Origin: GYS-P2D sp964489125
Lineage (GTDB): Bacteria; Bacteroidota; Bacteroidia; Chitinophagales; Saprospiraceae
Length of the DNA: 39,583 nt
Direction: 5' to 3'
NCBI GenBank assembly: GCA_964489125.1
Contig: CAZAXY010000020.1
Location: forward strand, 1 to 39,583
Part shown: positions 10,401 through 18,341 of the stretch, in pieces
Layout of the letters: the number at the start of each line of letters is the position of its first letter
How positions within the stretch are numbered: position 1 is the first letter of the stretch
Made by a program: the position numbers and the translations under genes
Notes under the pieces: generated by a model
The model's database searches: none
Seen by the model: the letters and a program-made list of their open reading frames with translations, nothing else
What the model was told of the DNA's origin: nothing

Positions 10401-12125
10401 GGGGTATATGAACATACTAAATATGTATGCGATCGACTTGCGGGCTCTAAGATTCTGGATATCTTAACCTATAGTACACAATTGGTTTCTGCTGGTGAAA
10501 ACCCGCAAACTGTAGATATAAATCTAATTATCCCTAAGCTCGAGGTAGAAGCGGGATTAGTTGAGTATGCTCTGAGCTTCAGTGTAAGAGAAACTTTGGT
10601 TGATGGTCAGACAGAATGGATCATGGAGAGTCACTGGAACCTAGCAGATTATAAAAAAGAGACAGACTATCTCAATTTTCAGATCTGGGCAAGTAGCGTG
10701 CATGACCTAGAAATTTTACTCAAAGACATATTTGCTAAGATTACCAACACGGATGAATTTGGAAAGAAGATGAACGATATAATAATTGGTAGCTCTCCCG
10801 TCTTCTACATCAATGCGGCCCGATATGAGGATGATCAAATTTATCTTGACATCACCAATAAATCCAACCTTTCGCAGGTCGGCATGACTGGCACAATGAG
10901 TTATACAGAGACTGATGATGAGCGAGATCTCGACATAACTGTAGATCTGAGTGGAGCCCCTGAACAAACTATCATGTTAGACCTGGGACGTGTATATGAT
11001 CTGGGTGTTACATTTTATCATGAATCGCTCAATGCGCATGATGTTGTCTTCTTATCTGATGGTTCTTGGAATACATCCTTTAATGAATCTATTGATATAC
11101 TGACCACATTTGAGTCTTTGCCTGGGGATAACTTTTCAGATGATCACTATGAGATGGATCGTGACATCAGTGTTAGCGGTTCTATTACTAATTACATGAA
11201 TGTATTCAGATCATTCAACCCTAATTTTAGCGCTGTAGATGTTGATAATTATGAAAATTTAAACTTCACCATTTCTGGTCAAGGGACTATTGAAGTAGCA
11301 ATTATGAAGGAAGGTATTGATGAGTTCCGAGATCAAGGTAAGTATGTAATGGAGCTAACAGAGGAAGCACGAAACTATAGCCTAACAAAAAATCACTTTC
11401 AGAATGATGACGGCATTTCTGGGGATTGGTCTGATGTCTTCATGATACAGTTTACCGTGATCGGAGATGGTCAGAGTGCCAAAGTCTTTCAGCTCAATGT
11501 GGCAGATCTTTATTGGGGCCCTAATCAACTGGATGAAGACTTCGTAGTCTATACTGCTCGGAATATAATTGAGGATATTGATTCTGGACACATGGCAAAC
11601 TCGGCAGATGGTACCGATCGTGGCCTTATCGAGCTTACAGCTGACTTCACTGGGGATACACTGATGATGACCATAGAAAACATCGGCGATGAATCGTTGT
11701 CAATCGAAGACATGTATATTGATGCAGAGCATGATGAGTTTCAGTTAATCGACTTTGAGCCAATAGGTATAGAGTCGGGTAGGAGCTATGAAGTCAAGCT
11801 TAGGTATAACCCACGGCAGACTCCCATAGAATCGTTGGCAAATCTCAGGATGACCATTGATGGCGATGACTCTTATGCCATCTCCTTGCGAGCTGCTACA
11901 GTCTGTCCGTTAGCGGATGATATATCTACGTCCGAGGTGGAGCAAGTGGCGGTTGATGCTGCTCGTAATTATAAAGCCATTGAGACCATAAGCTCAGATG
12001 CACAAATTAATCAGCGGACGATAACTTTTTCAGCAGGTCAGTCTGTAGAGTTAGGTTTGGGGTTTGAGGTGAGTAATCAGTCAATACTTAATGTTCAGAT
12101 AGAAGATTCATGCCGTCTGGATTAA
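7404..12125 (+). CDS. Large secreted multidomain protein (Asp-rich motifs, DUF11-like, GEVED, 3-coathanger)
   Basis: 1573 aa with a signal peptide (cleavage near ISAQ, residue 23). Three Cys-flanked Asp-rich motifs of the type DNGLDDDTDGLIDC lie at about 26-51, 294-321 and 856-880; they resemble calcium- or metal-binding repeats. Two related propeller-like segments (about 55-290 and 455-690) each contain FGA...YISNN...G-IY/F-type repeats. Between them is a DUF11-like beta domain (about 325-450). A GEVED domain (about 692-852) ends in the eponymous GEVEDY. The 880-1500 region is not recognised. The C-terminus (about 1510-1573; ITFSAGQSVELGLGFEV) resembles the 3-coathanger stack domain common in Bacteroidota secreted proteins. 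No clear type IX sorting domain is visible. Probably a surface or extracellular protein, perhaps adhesive; function is inference. It is transcribed alone. Confidence 0.82.
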   Translation: MQLNNIYTHILLCLFSFVSISAQEICDNGLDDDTDGLIDCGDTDCYGDTNCDDAYECTNTLYQVISATLKELNVATSSYDDIGVASGRYNGGGFNFQDGYVYGINKSSGNRRLWRIDNSGREVDLGVINNFGGIDYAGDFDHNGNLYTYKSGSYPKLYHVDVNAFPLQHVSQDLTNISGASIPGSADITFNPVNNKFYGIASNLKIIVIDPHALTIDLDNSVVGQVNTSGGFGAAYSDIEGNSYFSNNKDGRIYKLSFDDEGGPLDLLHVATGEPTNSNDGIACSNSLPPFETDCSDGMDNDGDGLVDCDDPDCFIDSNCPRLTASFICVPETGPNGIIPFHLMLINDSEADATDFTVYDVLPHGMSMLYDTISISGSATQTDLYERPVFGDRDTISWGTLNIPVGDTIEVQYSVLVDGDAAEGVYSNDVFAHGVLLDPNLITCDVLVSNFLIEDKQILSCDPAFYQVYKKKGVPNVYAKLDVESGDYAEIATISHQANGLGFDYLSGLAYGAEGQLFISIDSLGTVENLGQIFNRKVYVGDTDTLGNWWGKDGNDMLKVHIESMLDDQANDLITRYPGAGMPGWDMAYNKDGHFYAVHNRTLYKFDPNKGEKYTLGTLIGDEVPSGGFGAQWTGSDGRLYISNNATGQIFRVDVVSRETKLMMQSTAGLRFNDGFSCPLELPAPLTFDHHDYSLFPAARIFSYSQRTNGIPDLLAVWAGSGVDVESESIAFTTADVDQYDDGLNYKTYLPAGSSSNWEIVLNTNFEEAKEVYYGIWIDWDADDKIDSFYDGSAAITDATSLMVPVAVPTTFSDTTVAVRLIVSERQLGLDDLDLYEDDVTGEVEDYQFYGNTTVDCGNGLDDDNDGLVDCDDPDCYDNCRYTTTKSGFDGGLESNDRLSHKVNLVNYNKKRGRYGRGYDRDIQDLLTRASMNKSLSGYNKSNAPIAAYMPVDAISNTETRESSPEHLINITNATELYAIDIYEGNNRRGAVLGLRSSEGVYEHTKYVCDRLAGSKILDILTYSTQLVSAGENPQTVDINLIIPKLEVEAGLVEYALSFSVRETLVDGQTEWIMESHWNLADYKKETDYLNFQIWASSVHDLEILLKDIFAKITNTDEFGKKMNDIIIGSSPVFYINAARYEDDQIYLDITNKSNLSQVGMTGTMSYTETDDERDLDITVDLSGAPEQTIMLDLGRVYDLGVTFYHESLNAHDVVFLSDGSWNTSFNESIDILTTFESLPGDNFSDDHYEMDRDISVSGSITNYMNVFRSFNPNFSAVDVDNYENLNFTISGQGTIEVAIMKEGIDEFRDQGKYVMELTEEARNYSLTKNHFQNDDGISGDWSDVFMIQFTVIGDGQSAKVFQLNVADLYWGPNQLDEDFVVYTARNIIEDIDSGHMANSADGTDRGLIELTADFTGDTLMMTIENIGDESLSIEDMYIDAEHDEFQLIDFEPIGIESGRSYEVKLRYNPRQTPIESLANLRMTIDGDDSYAISLRAATVCPLADDISTSEVEQVAVDAARNYKAIETISSDAQINQRTITFSAGQSVELGLGFEVSNQSILNVQIEDSCRLD

Positions 12126-12166
12126 CATATTGATTACCCTTTAGAATAAATTGGAGATAAAAGTCT

Positions 12167-12715
12167 TTATTGAAATAAGTCGGTCCTTAGTATTGAATAG
12201 TTAAAGTTGTCTGACCAACCTGATTTAAGAGGCAGCGTTTTTCTGCCTCTACCTTCTCTGGTCATACCGGCTTTTTCAAGTACTTTAATTGAGCCTATGT
12301 GGTCGACGGCACAACCAGCTTCAATTCGATGTAATTTCAAAGTTTCAAATCCAAATAGGATCACGGCATTTAAGGCTTCAGTAGCATATCCCAAGCTCCA
12401 AAAATCTGGAAGGACCTTATACCATACTTCAGCTTTGTTGAATTTTTTCTGACTGAGTTTTAGTCCGAATAAACCAATGAACTTCTTATCCGATTTGAGT
12501 ACTATAGCAAATGTGTAATTCTCTACTTCCTCTAATCTGTTAGCTTCGATCCAAGGTTCTATAATTGACCTTGTAGCCTCAATGTTGTCGGGAATCCCCA
12601 ATGTATTGTATTCATCCGTTTCGGGAAGAGCATGTAGACTATGGATCGAATCTAAATCTCTTCTTTCTATCAGTCTTAATACTAGTCTTTTGGAAGTGAT
12701 TTTGACATTAGTCAT
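12167..12715 (-). CDS. GNAT acetyltransferase (RimJ/RimL-like)
   Basis: 182 aa, full length for the family. It would transfer acetyl from acetyl-CoA to a protein N-terminus or small amine. The start ITSKRLVLRLIERRD is typical of this group. The acetyl-CoA-binding region is VLPDFWSLGYATEAL, a variant of the usual W-G-x-G-Y-A-T-E-A. It is followed by the conserved KVLEKAGMTREGRGRK segment, the family's N-x-x-S...LEKxGF pattern in altered form. It lies 36 bases downstream of the sterol-reductase-like gene and may be the last gene of that unit; it converges with the large secreted protein. Substrate not readable. Confidence 0.85.
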   Translation of the reverse strand: MTNVKITSKRLVLRLIERRDLDSIHSLHALPETDEYNTLGIPDNIEATRSIIEPWIEANRLEEVENYTFAIVLKSDKKFIGLFGLKLSQKKFNKAEVWYKVLPDFWSLGYATEALNAVILFGFETLKLHRIEAGCAVDHIGSIKVLEKAGMTREGRGRKTLPLKSGWSDNFNYSILRTDLFQ

Positions 12716-12751
12716 TCAACATTATGTTTGTGAAGCCTACAAATTATCAAC

Positions 12752-13831
12752 TCAATAAATACCTGGTATGATTTTGTACGGTACTTCACGCTGATAATCC
12801 TCCCATAGTTCCCCATATTTTTTGAGACATCTTTTATCATCATCAAGCTGTCTTGGCACCAGCAATAAGATGTAGTAGAGCGGATAGAGCCATGGCCAAA
12901 TGAGATCGTAATGTCCTACGGCGGAAGCGATACCTAAGCCCATGCAGATCTCTCCAAGATAGTTTATATGCCTACTTACTCCCCAAAACCCTGAGGCTAT
13001 AATCTTCTTGTTCCCATCAGTAATCACCTTAGGCTTAATTCCTAAGAATGATTTCTCTGGCTGTAACTTAAAGTAGTATTTCTGCATATTAGCCCCTCGG
13101 GCCATCATCCAACCCATAAGAAATATCACAGCGGAAACGATTAATTGGATAACGCTCATATCAGGATTGGGGCGATCAACTGTAGACCATATTGAAATGG
13201 AATAGAAGTATGGGTAAAACGCTAAGCATCCCCATCCTAACTTAAATCCTACACGCTCAGCAAAGATATCGTAAGTATATAAATGTACGTGTTCAAATAT
13301 GCAGTAATCCATCACAAACCAGATAATCAAGGCTGTAGATAAGATGATTCCAGGGTTGAATGAAGATCCATACATAATGATGTGCTGGGTGGTAAAGCTC
13401 AAACTGTGCAGTACCAGTAATACTGCTCCAACTATATAAAGCCACATTTTATGATCTATACGACCACCTTGTATCTGTGGGTTGAGTCCACGACCGAAGA
13501 AAAAATCTTTGAGAAAATGCCCAGTTACAGAAGGATAAGACAGTGTCATTACCAAGCTATAGGCCAAGCCAATTAGAATTGCTCCTACCAGACTCAACCA
13601 ACGATGACGATAAAGCCATGTGTAATCGACAATATCATAGTGTCCTAAGATATACCATATTGCTACGGAGACAAGTAATAGCATTAAGCCATTCAGTCGA
13701 TATCTGAGTAATTCCTGAGTTTTTTCGTGCTTTACATATCCTGTGATCCATCTTCCAGGTAAGATATAATGCAATATTGTGATCAGACTGATCACAACAA
13801 GTGGGGTAAGTAGTCCAAGTAGAATATTCAT
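12752..13831 (-). CDS. ERG4/ERG24-type sterol C14/C7/C24 reductase-like membrane protein
   Basis: 359 aa with about eight to ten hydrophobic segments. The C-terminus carries the family hallmark: RQLDDDKRCLKKYG followed by WEDYQREVPYKIIPGIY, and an upstream GFWGVSRHINYLGE segment. These match the NADPH-binding C-terminal part of delta-14 and delta-7 sterol reductases, lamin B receptor and related isoprenylcysteine-methyltransferase-fold proteins. Eukaryotic homologues reduce ring or side-chain double bonds of sterols. In a bacterium the substrate may be a sterol, another isoprenoid, or an imported lipid. Its start overlaps the SDR stop by 4 bases, so the two are translated together and may act on the same lipid. 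Family call is firm, substrate unknown. Confidence 0.82.
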   Translation of the reverse strand: MNILLGLLTPLVVISLITILHYILPGRWITGYVKHEKTQELLRYRLNGLMLLLVSVAIWYILGHYDIVDYTWLYRHRWLSLVGAILIGLAYSLVMTLSYPSVTGHFLKDFFFGRGLNPQIQGGRIDHKMWLYIVGAVLLVLHSLSFTTQHIIMYGSSFNPGIILSTALIIWFVMDYCIFEHVHLYTYDIFAERVGFKLGWGCLAFYPYFYSISIWSTVDRPNPDMSVIQLIVSAVIFLMGWMMARGANMQKYYFKLQPEKSFLGIKPKVITDGNKKIIASGFWGVSRHINYLGEICMGLGIASAVGHYDLIWPWLYPLYYILLLVPRQLDDDKRCLKKYGELWEDYQREVPYKIIPGIY

Positions 13832-14613
13832 CCGAGTGTTTTGGTATTATTATGCATAATCTTAATAGCGAGCGATCTGGGTAATAGTCGTGTCATCATA
13901 AATCTCCCAAGTGCATTGACTCGCCCAGGTATAACTACAGGGCCTTTGCCGAGTTTGTCCAAGGTTTTCATCACTACTACTTCTGGATCCAGAGTGCCAG
14001 GAGCATCAACGGTGGTATTCAGCTCGGCATATCCTGGAGTCCTTATGGCGCCAGCGACACTTGCGATGACATCTATGCCGTCATCTTTTAACTCATGCCA
14101 AAGCCCTTCAGCCAGAACAGTATTAAATGACTTAGACGCAGCATAACTTGCCAAACGTGGTGCACCTTGATTACCAGCCATAGAGGACATTAGGACAATT
14201 CCGCCTGATCGCTTCTGAGACTTGTATCGGTGTGTAATTATCTTGGTAAATATAAGAGCCGATCTAATATTGACATCAACGACCATTTCTAAATCTTCTA
14301 TTGTTCTTTCTATGAAGTATCCCAGTGGCGCATATGCGGCATTATATATGGCGAGTCCTATATCTGAGGGATGGTCCTTAATAAAGTTGATCAATTGATC
14401 TGTGTTACTCAAGTCTAAAACTTTGACGATAGTCTCGATTTGTTTGAGTGTACGGAGTTCGTCAGCTAAGGCGTTTAGTTCGGACTCCCGTCGTGCAATC
14501 AGTATTAAGTTAAATCCATGACTAGCAAGATGTCGAGCATACGCAGCACCTAAACCCTCTGAGGCTCCAGCTACTATCGCCCACGGACCATATCGTGTGA
14601 TAAGACTGCTCAT
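13828..14613 (-). CDS. Short-chain dehydrogenase/reductase (SDR)
   Basis: 261 aa, classical SDR length. The NAD(P)-binding motif is GASEGLGAAY (about 17-26), followed by basic RR of LIARRES, which suggests NADP(H). The NNAG-like motif appears as YNAAYAP, and the active site as S-x(n)-Y-x3-K in MSSMAGNQGAPR then SYAASKSF. The final part is hydrophobic and basic, as in acyl- or steroid-type SDRs. The 4-base stop/start overlap with the ERG4/ERG24-like gene argues for a joint role in oxidising or reducing a lipid. It is the first gene of a leftward unit; the upstream 199 bases should hold the promoter. Confidence 0.88.
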   Translation of the reverse strand: MSSLITRYGPWAIVAGASEGLGAAYARHLASHGFNLILIARRESELNALADELRTLKQIETIVKVLDLSNTDQLINFIKDHPSDIGLAIYNAAYAPLGYFIERTIEDLEMVVDVNIRSALIFTKIITHRYKSQKRSGGIVLMSSMAGNQGAPRLASYAASKSFNTVLAEGLWHELKDDGIDVIASVAGAIRTPGYAELNTTVDAPGTLDPEVVVMKTLDKLGKGPVVIPGRVNALGRFMMTRLLPRSLAIKIMHNNTKTLG

Positions 14614-14812
14614 AGCGCGGTAATATAATCATCATGATGAGCACTATTATAGCTAGCGACAGAGATTTATGCAGAATATATGCTTACAGGCTCTTCTCTG
14701 AGTATGTGTTTATTTTAAACTGACTTTTTCAGCGAGGGATTCAGCGATATAGAGCAACTAAATAAACTAAGATCATTGTGCAATTAGTCCTGATCTCAAC
14801 CAATAAATAAGA

Positions 14813-15847
14813 TCAGTGAGTATGATACTCCTCTATGCTGCCGTGTTGACTTATACGTATGACTCCATCAAGCTTGCCAGCCCATATGTCCTTGTTCTCG
14901 TCCTCCAGAATACCAAAGAACATGCCCTCTCGGGTCTTAATCTCAGTAGCTGTTGGACGCCCATTGTTCAGTGATATTACATCATATTGAGAGATTGTCC
15001 AAGCGTTCAAATCTTGATGTACTGAACTAGTCCATATATTACCAACTCTATCCTCATAGATATAGCCAGTAAAGTTTCTTGATATGCGATTGTATGTCTC
15101 ACCATCATATCTCCACAATCCATCATTGCCTCCCATCCACATATGACCACGTAAGTCCCTCATGATATGTCTCACATTATAAAATGATGCACCATCTTCG
15201 TTCATTATTTCAGAGATTCTGCTACCATCGTAGGTAAATGCCTTTCCACGAGTGCCTACCCAGTAGAGTCCAGATGGATCTTGCATTATGCTGTTGATAT
15301 CGTTATCAAGTAAGCCCTCTTCAGTAGTCATATTTGTAAAAGTACTTCCATCATAGATGCTTATCCCACCCACTGTGCCAAACCATATTCTACCCAGATT
15401 GTCCTCATAGATATTTGTGACACGATCATCGACTAAGCCGTCTTCTGTCGTTAATATCTGAAAGCAACTTCCGTCATATCTATAGATGCCAGCACCAATA
15501 GAACCAAACCATATCAAACCATTTTTAGCCTCTAATACTGAAAAAAATCTTATCGATTGACCTTTAGTCAGATTGATAAAAGACTTACCATCATACTTGA
15601 TGATTCCTTCAAAGGTGGCAAACCAAAATATACCGTCCTTATCTTGTATAATGTTCCTTGTGATAGCACTTGGAGCATCGACATAAGTGCTATCAATCTT
15701 AAGGTAGTCGGTTGAGCTGTCTGGCGAGATGAAAGTGGATTTATAAATCTCTTTAACTTTGTTGTTAGCTCTGTCCTGAGGATGACAGGATGCTGGTAGA
15801 ATTAGCATGAGCATCAGATAGTATAGTAAGTTGTAATGTTGAGTCAT
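14813..15847 (-). CDS. Two-component-regulator-propeller (Reg_prop) lipoprotein
   Basis: 344 aa. The signal peptide ends in LPASC (lipobox, Cys near 21), so it is a lipoprotein. The mature part is built of about seven repeats of roughly 40 residues, each with a core such as IIQDKDGIFWFATFEGI or IYEDNLGRIWFGTVGGIS followed by YDG-S/K-F. These are Reg_prop blades and form a beta-propeller, the sensor fold of Bacteroidota hybrid two-component systems. Here no transmembrane, kinase or DNA-binding part follows, so this is a free-standing propeller that may bind a carbohydrate or a partner. A terminator lies just upstream, so it is transcribed separately from the OmpA-family gene. Confidence 0.85.
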   Translation of the reverse strand: MTQHYNLLYYLMLMLILPASCHPQDRANNKVKEIYKSTFISPDSSTDYLKIDSTYVDAPSAITRNIIQDKDGIFWFATFEGIIKYDGKSFINLTKGQSIRFFSVLEAKNGLIWFGSIGAGIYRYDGSCFQILTTEDGLVDDRVTNIYEDNLGRIWFGTVGGISIYDGSTFTNMTTEEGLLDNDINSIMQDPSGLYWVGTRGKAFTYDGSRISEIMNEDGASFYNVRHIMRDLRGHMWMGGNDGLWRYDGETYNRISRNFTGYIYEDRVGNIWTSSVHQDLNAWTISQYDVISLNNGRPTATEIKTREGMFFGILEDENKDIWAGKLDGVIRISQHGSIEEYHTH

Positions 15848-15865
15848 CTGCCTGAAATCTATACA

Positions 15866-15905
15866 AAAGAAGGGCTCTACATCTAAGCATGTAAAGCCCT
15901 TCTTT
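15866..15905 (-). terminator. Rho-independent terminator after the OmpA-family gene
   Basis: A 17-bp stem with one mismatch (AAAGAAGGGCTCTACAT at 15866-15882 with ATGTAAAGCCCTTCTTT at 15889-15905) and a 6-nt loop. On the minus strand it starts 21 bases past the OmpA-family stop and ends in TTCTTTTGT. It also separates that gene from the propeller lipoprotein. The symmetrical A/T flanks could let it work both ways. Confidence 0.85.
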
Positions 15906-15925
15906 CATTTGCTTTTAACTCCGGA

Positions 15926-16858
15926 TTAGTTTGGAACGATATCCGGATTCAATAGATCATAGAATTGATCCAACTTCGGCAGAATGATAATTCTTGTCCT
16001 TCTGTTGGTAGAACGGCCCTCTACTGTATCGTTCGACGCCAGTGCATTGTACTGTCCACGTCCTGCTGCTATCAATCGATTAGGGTCAATGTTGTATGTG
16101 TCCTGCAATACTCTAACTACTGATGTTGCTCTGACCACACTGAGATCCCAATTATCCTTGAAGCAAGCTCTGCTGATCGGTCTATCATCAGTATATCCTT
16201 CTACCATTACTTCAAAATCTGGTCTTGACTCTACAATCTGTGCGATTTTTCCTAGCACATCATTTGCACGAGGAGTTAAGTCAGCACTTCCACTGTTGTA
16301 AAGCATTTTATCCGATAAGTTTATAAACACTACGGTCTTGTCAACTTGTATTTCAACATCGTCATCTGCTATGCCTTCAGATAGCACGCTTTTGAGATTT
16401 ACCGCTAAGGCAAGATTTATCGAATCTGCCTTAGTTTTGGCAGCGGATAGCAAGTTTATATATTGATCTTTACGTTCGAGTTGGCCAAGCGTTTCCTTGA
16501 TGTTTTCATTAGCAGATTGTGACAGGACTGTTAAGTCGCCGACCTGCTCCACCTGCTTATCACGTAATTGTCTGAGATCTTCTATTTGTGCTCTGAGGTC
16601 GGTGATCTGCTCATCCTTAAGCTTTAAGGTGTTATTGGCTGTTCTTAGATCGCCTCTAAGTGATTCTCTTTCTTGAGCACATTCAGTGACCATGCTCATA
16701 TATTTATTGAGATCTTCTCCGCAATTACCAAGCTCCTTGTTCACGGCTTGCTTTGCCAGGTCATACTCCGACTGAAGCGCTTCATAGGATTTTTTGCTAA
16801 CACATGAGGACATGATGACTACTGAGATACCAATAGCTGCTAATAACTTAAATTTCAT
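15926..16858 (-). CDS. OmpA-family lipoprotein with coiled coil
   Basis: 310 aa. Signal peptide with a lipobox-like MSSC (C19), so anchored in a membrane by lipid. Residues about 25-165 are heptad-rich and form a long coiled coil (LRTANNTLKLKDEQITDLRA). The C-terminal OmpA/MotB domain (about 170-300) shows LYNSGSADLTPRA, VEGYTDDRPI and the peptidoglycan-binding segment GRSTNRRTRIIIL. The architecture suggests a periplasmic spacer linking the outer membrane to peptidoglycan. Transcribed alone, ending at a strong terminator. The upstream spacer is divergent with ribB. Confidence 0.9.
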   Translation of the reverse strand: MKFKLLAAIGISVVIMSSCVSKKSYEALQSEYDLAKQAVNKELGNCGEDLNKYMSMVTECAQERESLRGDLRTANNTLKLKDEQITDLRAQIEDLRQLRDKQVEQVGDLTVLSQSANENIKETLGQLERKDQYINLLSAAKTKADSINLALAVNLKSVLSEGIADDDVEIQVDKTVVFINLSDKMLYNSGSADLTPRANDVLGKIAQIVESRPDFEVMVEGYTDDRPISRACFKDNWDLSVVRATSVVRVLQDTYNIDPNRLIAAGRGQYNALASNDTVEGRSTNRRTRIIILPKLDQFYDLLNPDIVPN

Positions 16859-16947
16859 TCTATCGTGGTTTTTAAAACTTTCAATTGTAGAGTTAAATAT
16901 AATGACTTGATAATCATAAAGAAGCTTATTCTTATAATAACATATGC

Positions 16948-16979
16948 TTGATTATGCTCTAAACAAATAATACCTTTTG
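16948..16979 (+). promoter_or_regulatory. Candidate promoter for ribB
   Basis: TTG at 16948-16950 and TACCTTTTG at 16971-16979 (20-base spacing) resemble the Bacteroidota -33/-7 pattern with one extra base in the -7 box. The start codon is 17 bases further on. No FMN-riboswitch-like leader is seen in the 138-base spacer. Confidence 0.35.
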
Positions 16980-16996
16980 TTGCTTAAGCTATATAT

Positions 16997-18169
16997 ATGT
17001 TAGTAAGTTATAGAAATGACGCTTCTGAGGATTCTAATTTCCAGTTAGATTCAATTGAAGATGCGATAAAAGATATCGCCGCGGGCAAAATCATTATAGT
17101 CGTTGATGATGAGGACCGAGAGAATGAAGGGGACTTCGTCTGTGCTGCTGAACTAGTGACGCCAGAGATTATCAATTTTATGGCAACGTATGGACGCGGT
17201 TTGATCTGTGCACCGATCACAGCTGGGCGTGCTCAGGCGCTACGGTTGGATTATATGGTATCGCAAAATACGGATCTACATGAGACGGCATTTACCGTTT
17301 CTATCGATTACAAGAAGAAGGGATGTACTACAGGTATATCTGCATATGATCGAGCTACGGGCATACAAGCTTTAATAGCTGATGATACGTCTCCGCAAGA
17401 TTTTGCTAAGCCAGGTCATATATTCCCGTTAATTGCTAAGCAGGGTGGTGTGCTGCGTCGTACAGGACATACGGAGGCCTCCATTGATCTGTCCATACTA
17501 GCAGGACTGAAGCCTGGTGGAGTACTGATCGAAATTCTCAATCCTGATGGCACTATGGCTCGTCTACCACAATTGATGGAGATTGCAAGTCGCTTTGACC
17601 TGAAGATAATCAGTATTAAGGATCTGGTGGCTTATCGTATGGATAGAGAGCGACTGGTGTCTCATCAGGATACACTATCAATTGATACAGCATATGGCAA
17701 GTTTGACTTGATGACATTTTCTGAGACGAATACTGGACAGCGTCATCTTGTCCTTAAGAAGGGCGATTGGAGCCCCGACGACGCTGTCTTAACGCGAGTA
17801 CATAGTGGATCCAATGTGGCGGAGATATTCGCTTTCTTTTTGGAAGGTATGAATCGTACAATACACAAGACTCTCCAATTGATTGAAAAAGAAGGTCAGG
17901 GAGCCTTAATATTGCTCCGTCAACCAGAACCTGACGATGGTATACAAGCTATCATGGACAATCTCAAGGAACAACACAGCGAGGGATCAAGGCTTAACCC
18001 ATATGTGAGAAGGAATATGGAAGCTGAGCAGAAAGACTTTGGCATTGGCGCTCAGATCCTTAATGAGTTGAATATTCGTAAGATTCGACTCATGACTAAT
18101 AATCCAAAGAAGAGAGTGGGTTTGATCGGCTATAATCTCGAGATTATCGAGAATGTTCCTATTGGGTAG
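16997..18169 (+). CDS. ribB: 3,4-dihydroxy-2-butanone-4-phosphate synthase with degenerate GTP cyclohydrolase II domain
   Basis: 390 aa. The N-terminal domain (about 17-217) is an intact RibB, making the four-carbon riboflavin precursor from ribulose 5-phosphate: DDEDRENEGDF (37-47), RTGHTEASIDL (155-165) and LNPDGTMAR (181-189) are all present. The C-terminal domain (about 230-388) is recognisably GTP cyclohydrolase II (RVHS at 267-270, TNNPKK at 367-372). However, the zinc ligands C-x2-G-D...C-x-C are absent (no Cys between 267 and 310), and the QEGRGIGL-type motif reads QPEPDDGIQ (309-317). The second activity is therefore probably lost, as in RibBX-type proteins. A separate ribA would be needed elsewhere. 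Transcribed alone from a divergent spacer. Confidence 0.9.
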   Translation: MLVSYRNDASEDSNFQLDSIEDAIKDIAAGKIIIVVDDEDRENEGDFVCAAELVTPEIINFMATYGRGLICAPITAGRAQALRLDYMVSQNTDLHETAFTVSIDYKKKGCTTGISAYDRATGIQALIADDTSPQDFAKPGHIFPLIAKQGGVLRRTGHTEASIDLSILAGLKPGGVLIEILNPDGTMARLPQLMEIASRFDLKIISIKDLVAYRMDRERLVSHQDTLSIDTAYGKFDLMTFSETNTGQRHLVLKKGDWSPDDAVLTRVHSGSNVAEIFAFFLEGMNRTIHKTLQLIEKEGQGALILLRQPEPDDGIQAIMDNLKEQHSEGSRLNPYVRRNMEAEQKDFGIGAQILNELNIRKIRLMTNNPKKRVGLIGYNLEIIENVPIG

Positions 18170-18193
18170 TACATCTATCTCATTGTCGTGTGA

Positions 18194-18227
18194 CCTTGAC
18201 AGATATCTAGCCCAATAGAGATCAAGG
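18194..18227 (+). terminator. Possible terminator after ribB
   Basis: CCTTGA (18194-18199) can pair with TCAAGG (18222-18227), with further interrupted pairing inside (TCTA with TAGA). CCTTTAAG follows. It lies 25 bases past the ribB stop. The stem is bulged and the T run is short, so this is a weak call. Confidence 0.3.
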
Positions 18228-18341
18228 CCTTTAAGAATTATAGCTTATAGCTAAAGTTTGATCTGCTCTATAGACGTTTTAGTCTAACTATTTGAACTTT
18301 ATTTCATGATTAGACTATTATTGGATTAAAAATAGAAAGTC

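Noticed and set aside
14790..14816. Hairpin CTGATCT/AGATCAG at the end of the propeller lipoprotein gene
   Set aside because: It overlaps the stop codon, has a 13-nt loop and lacks a T run in the direction of transcription.
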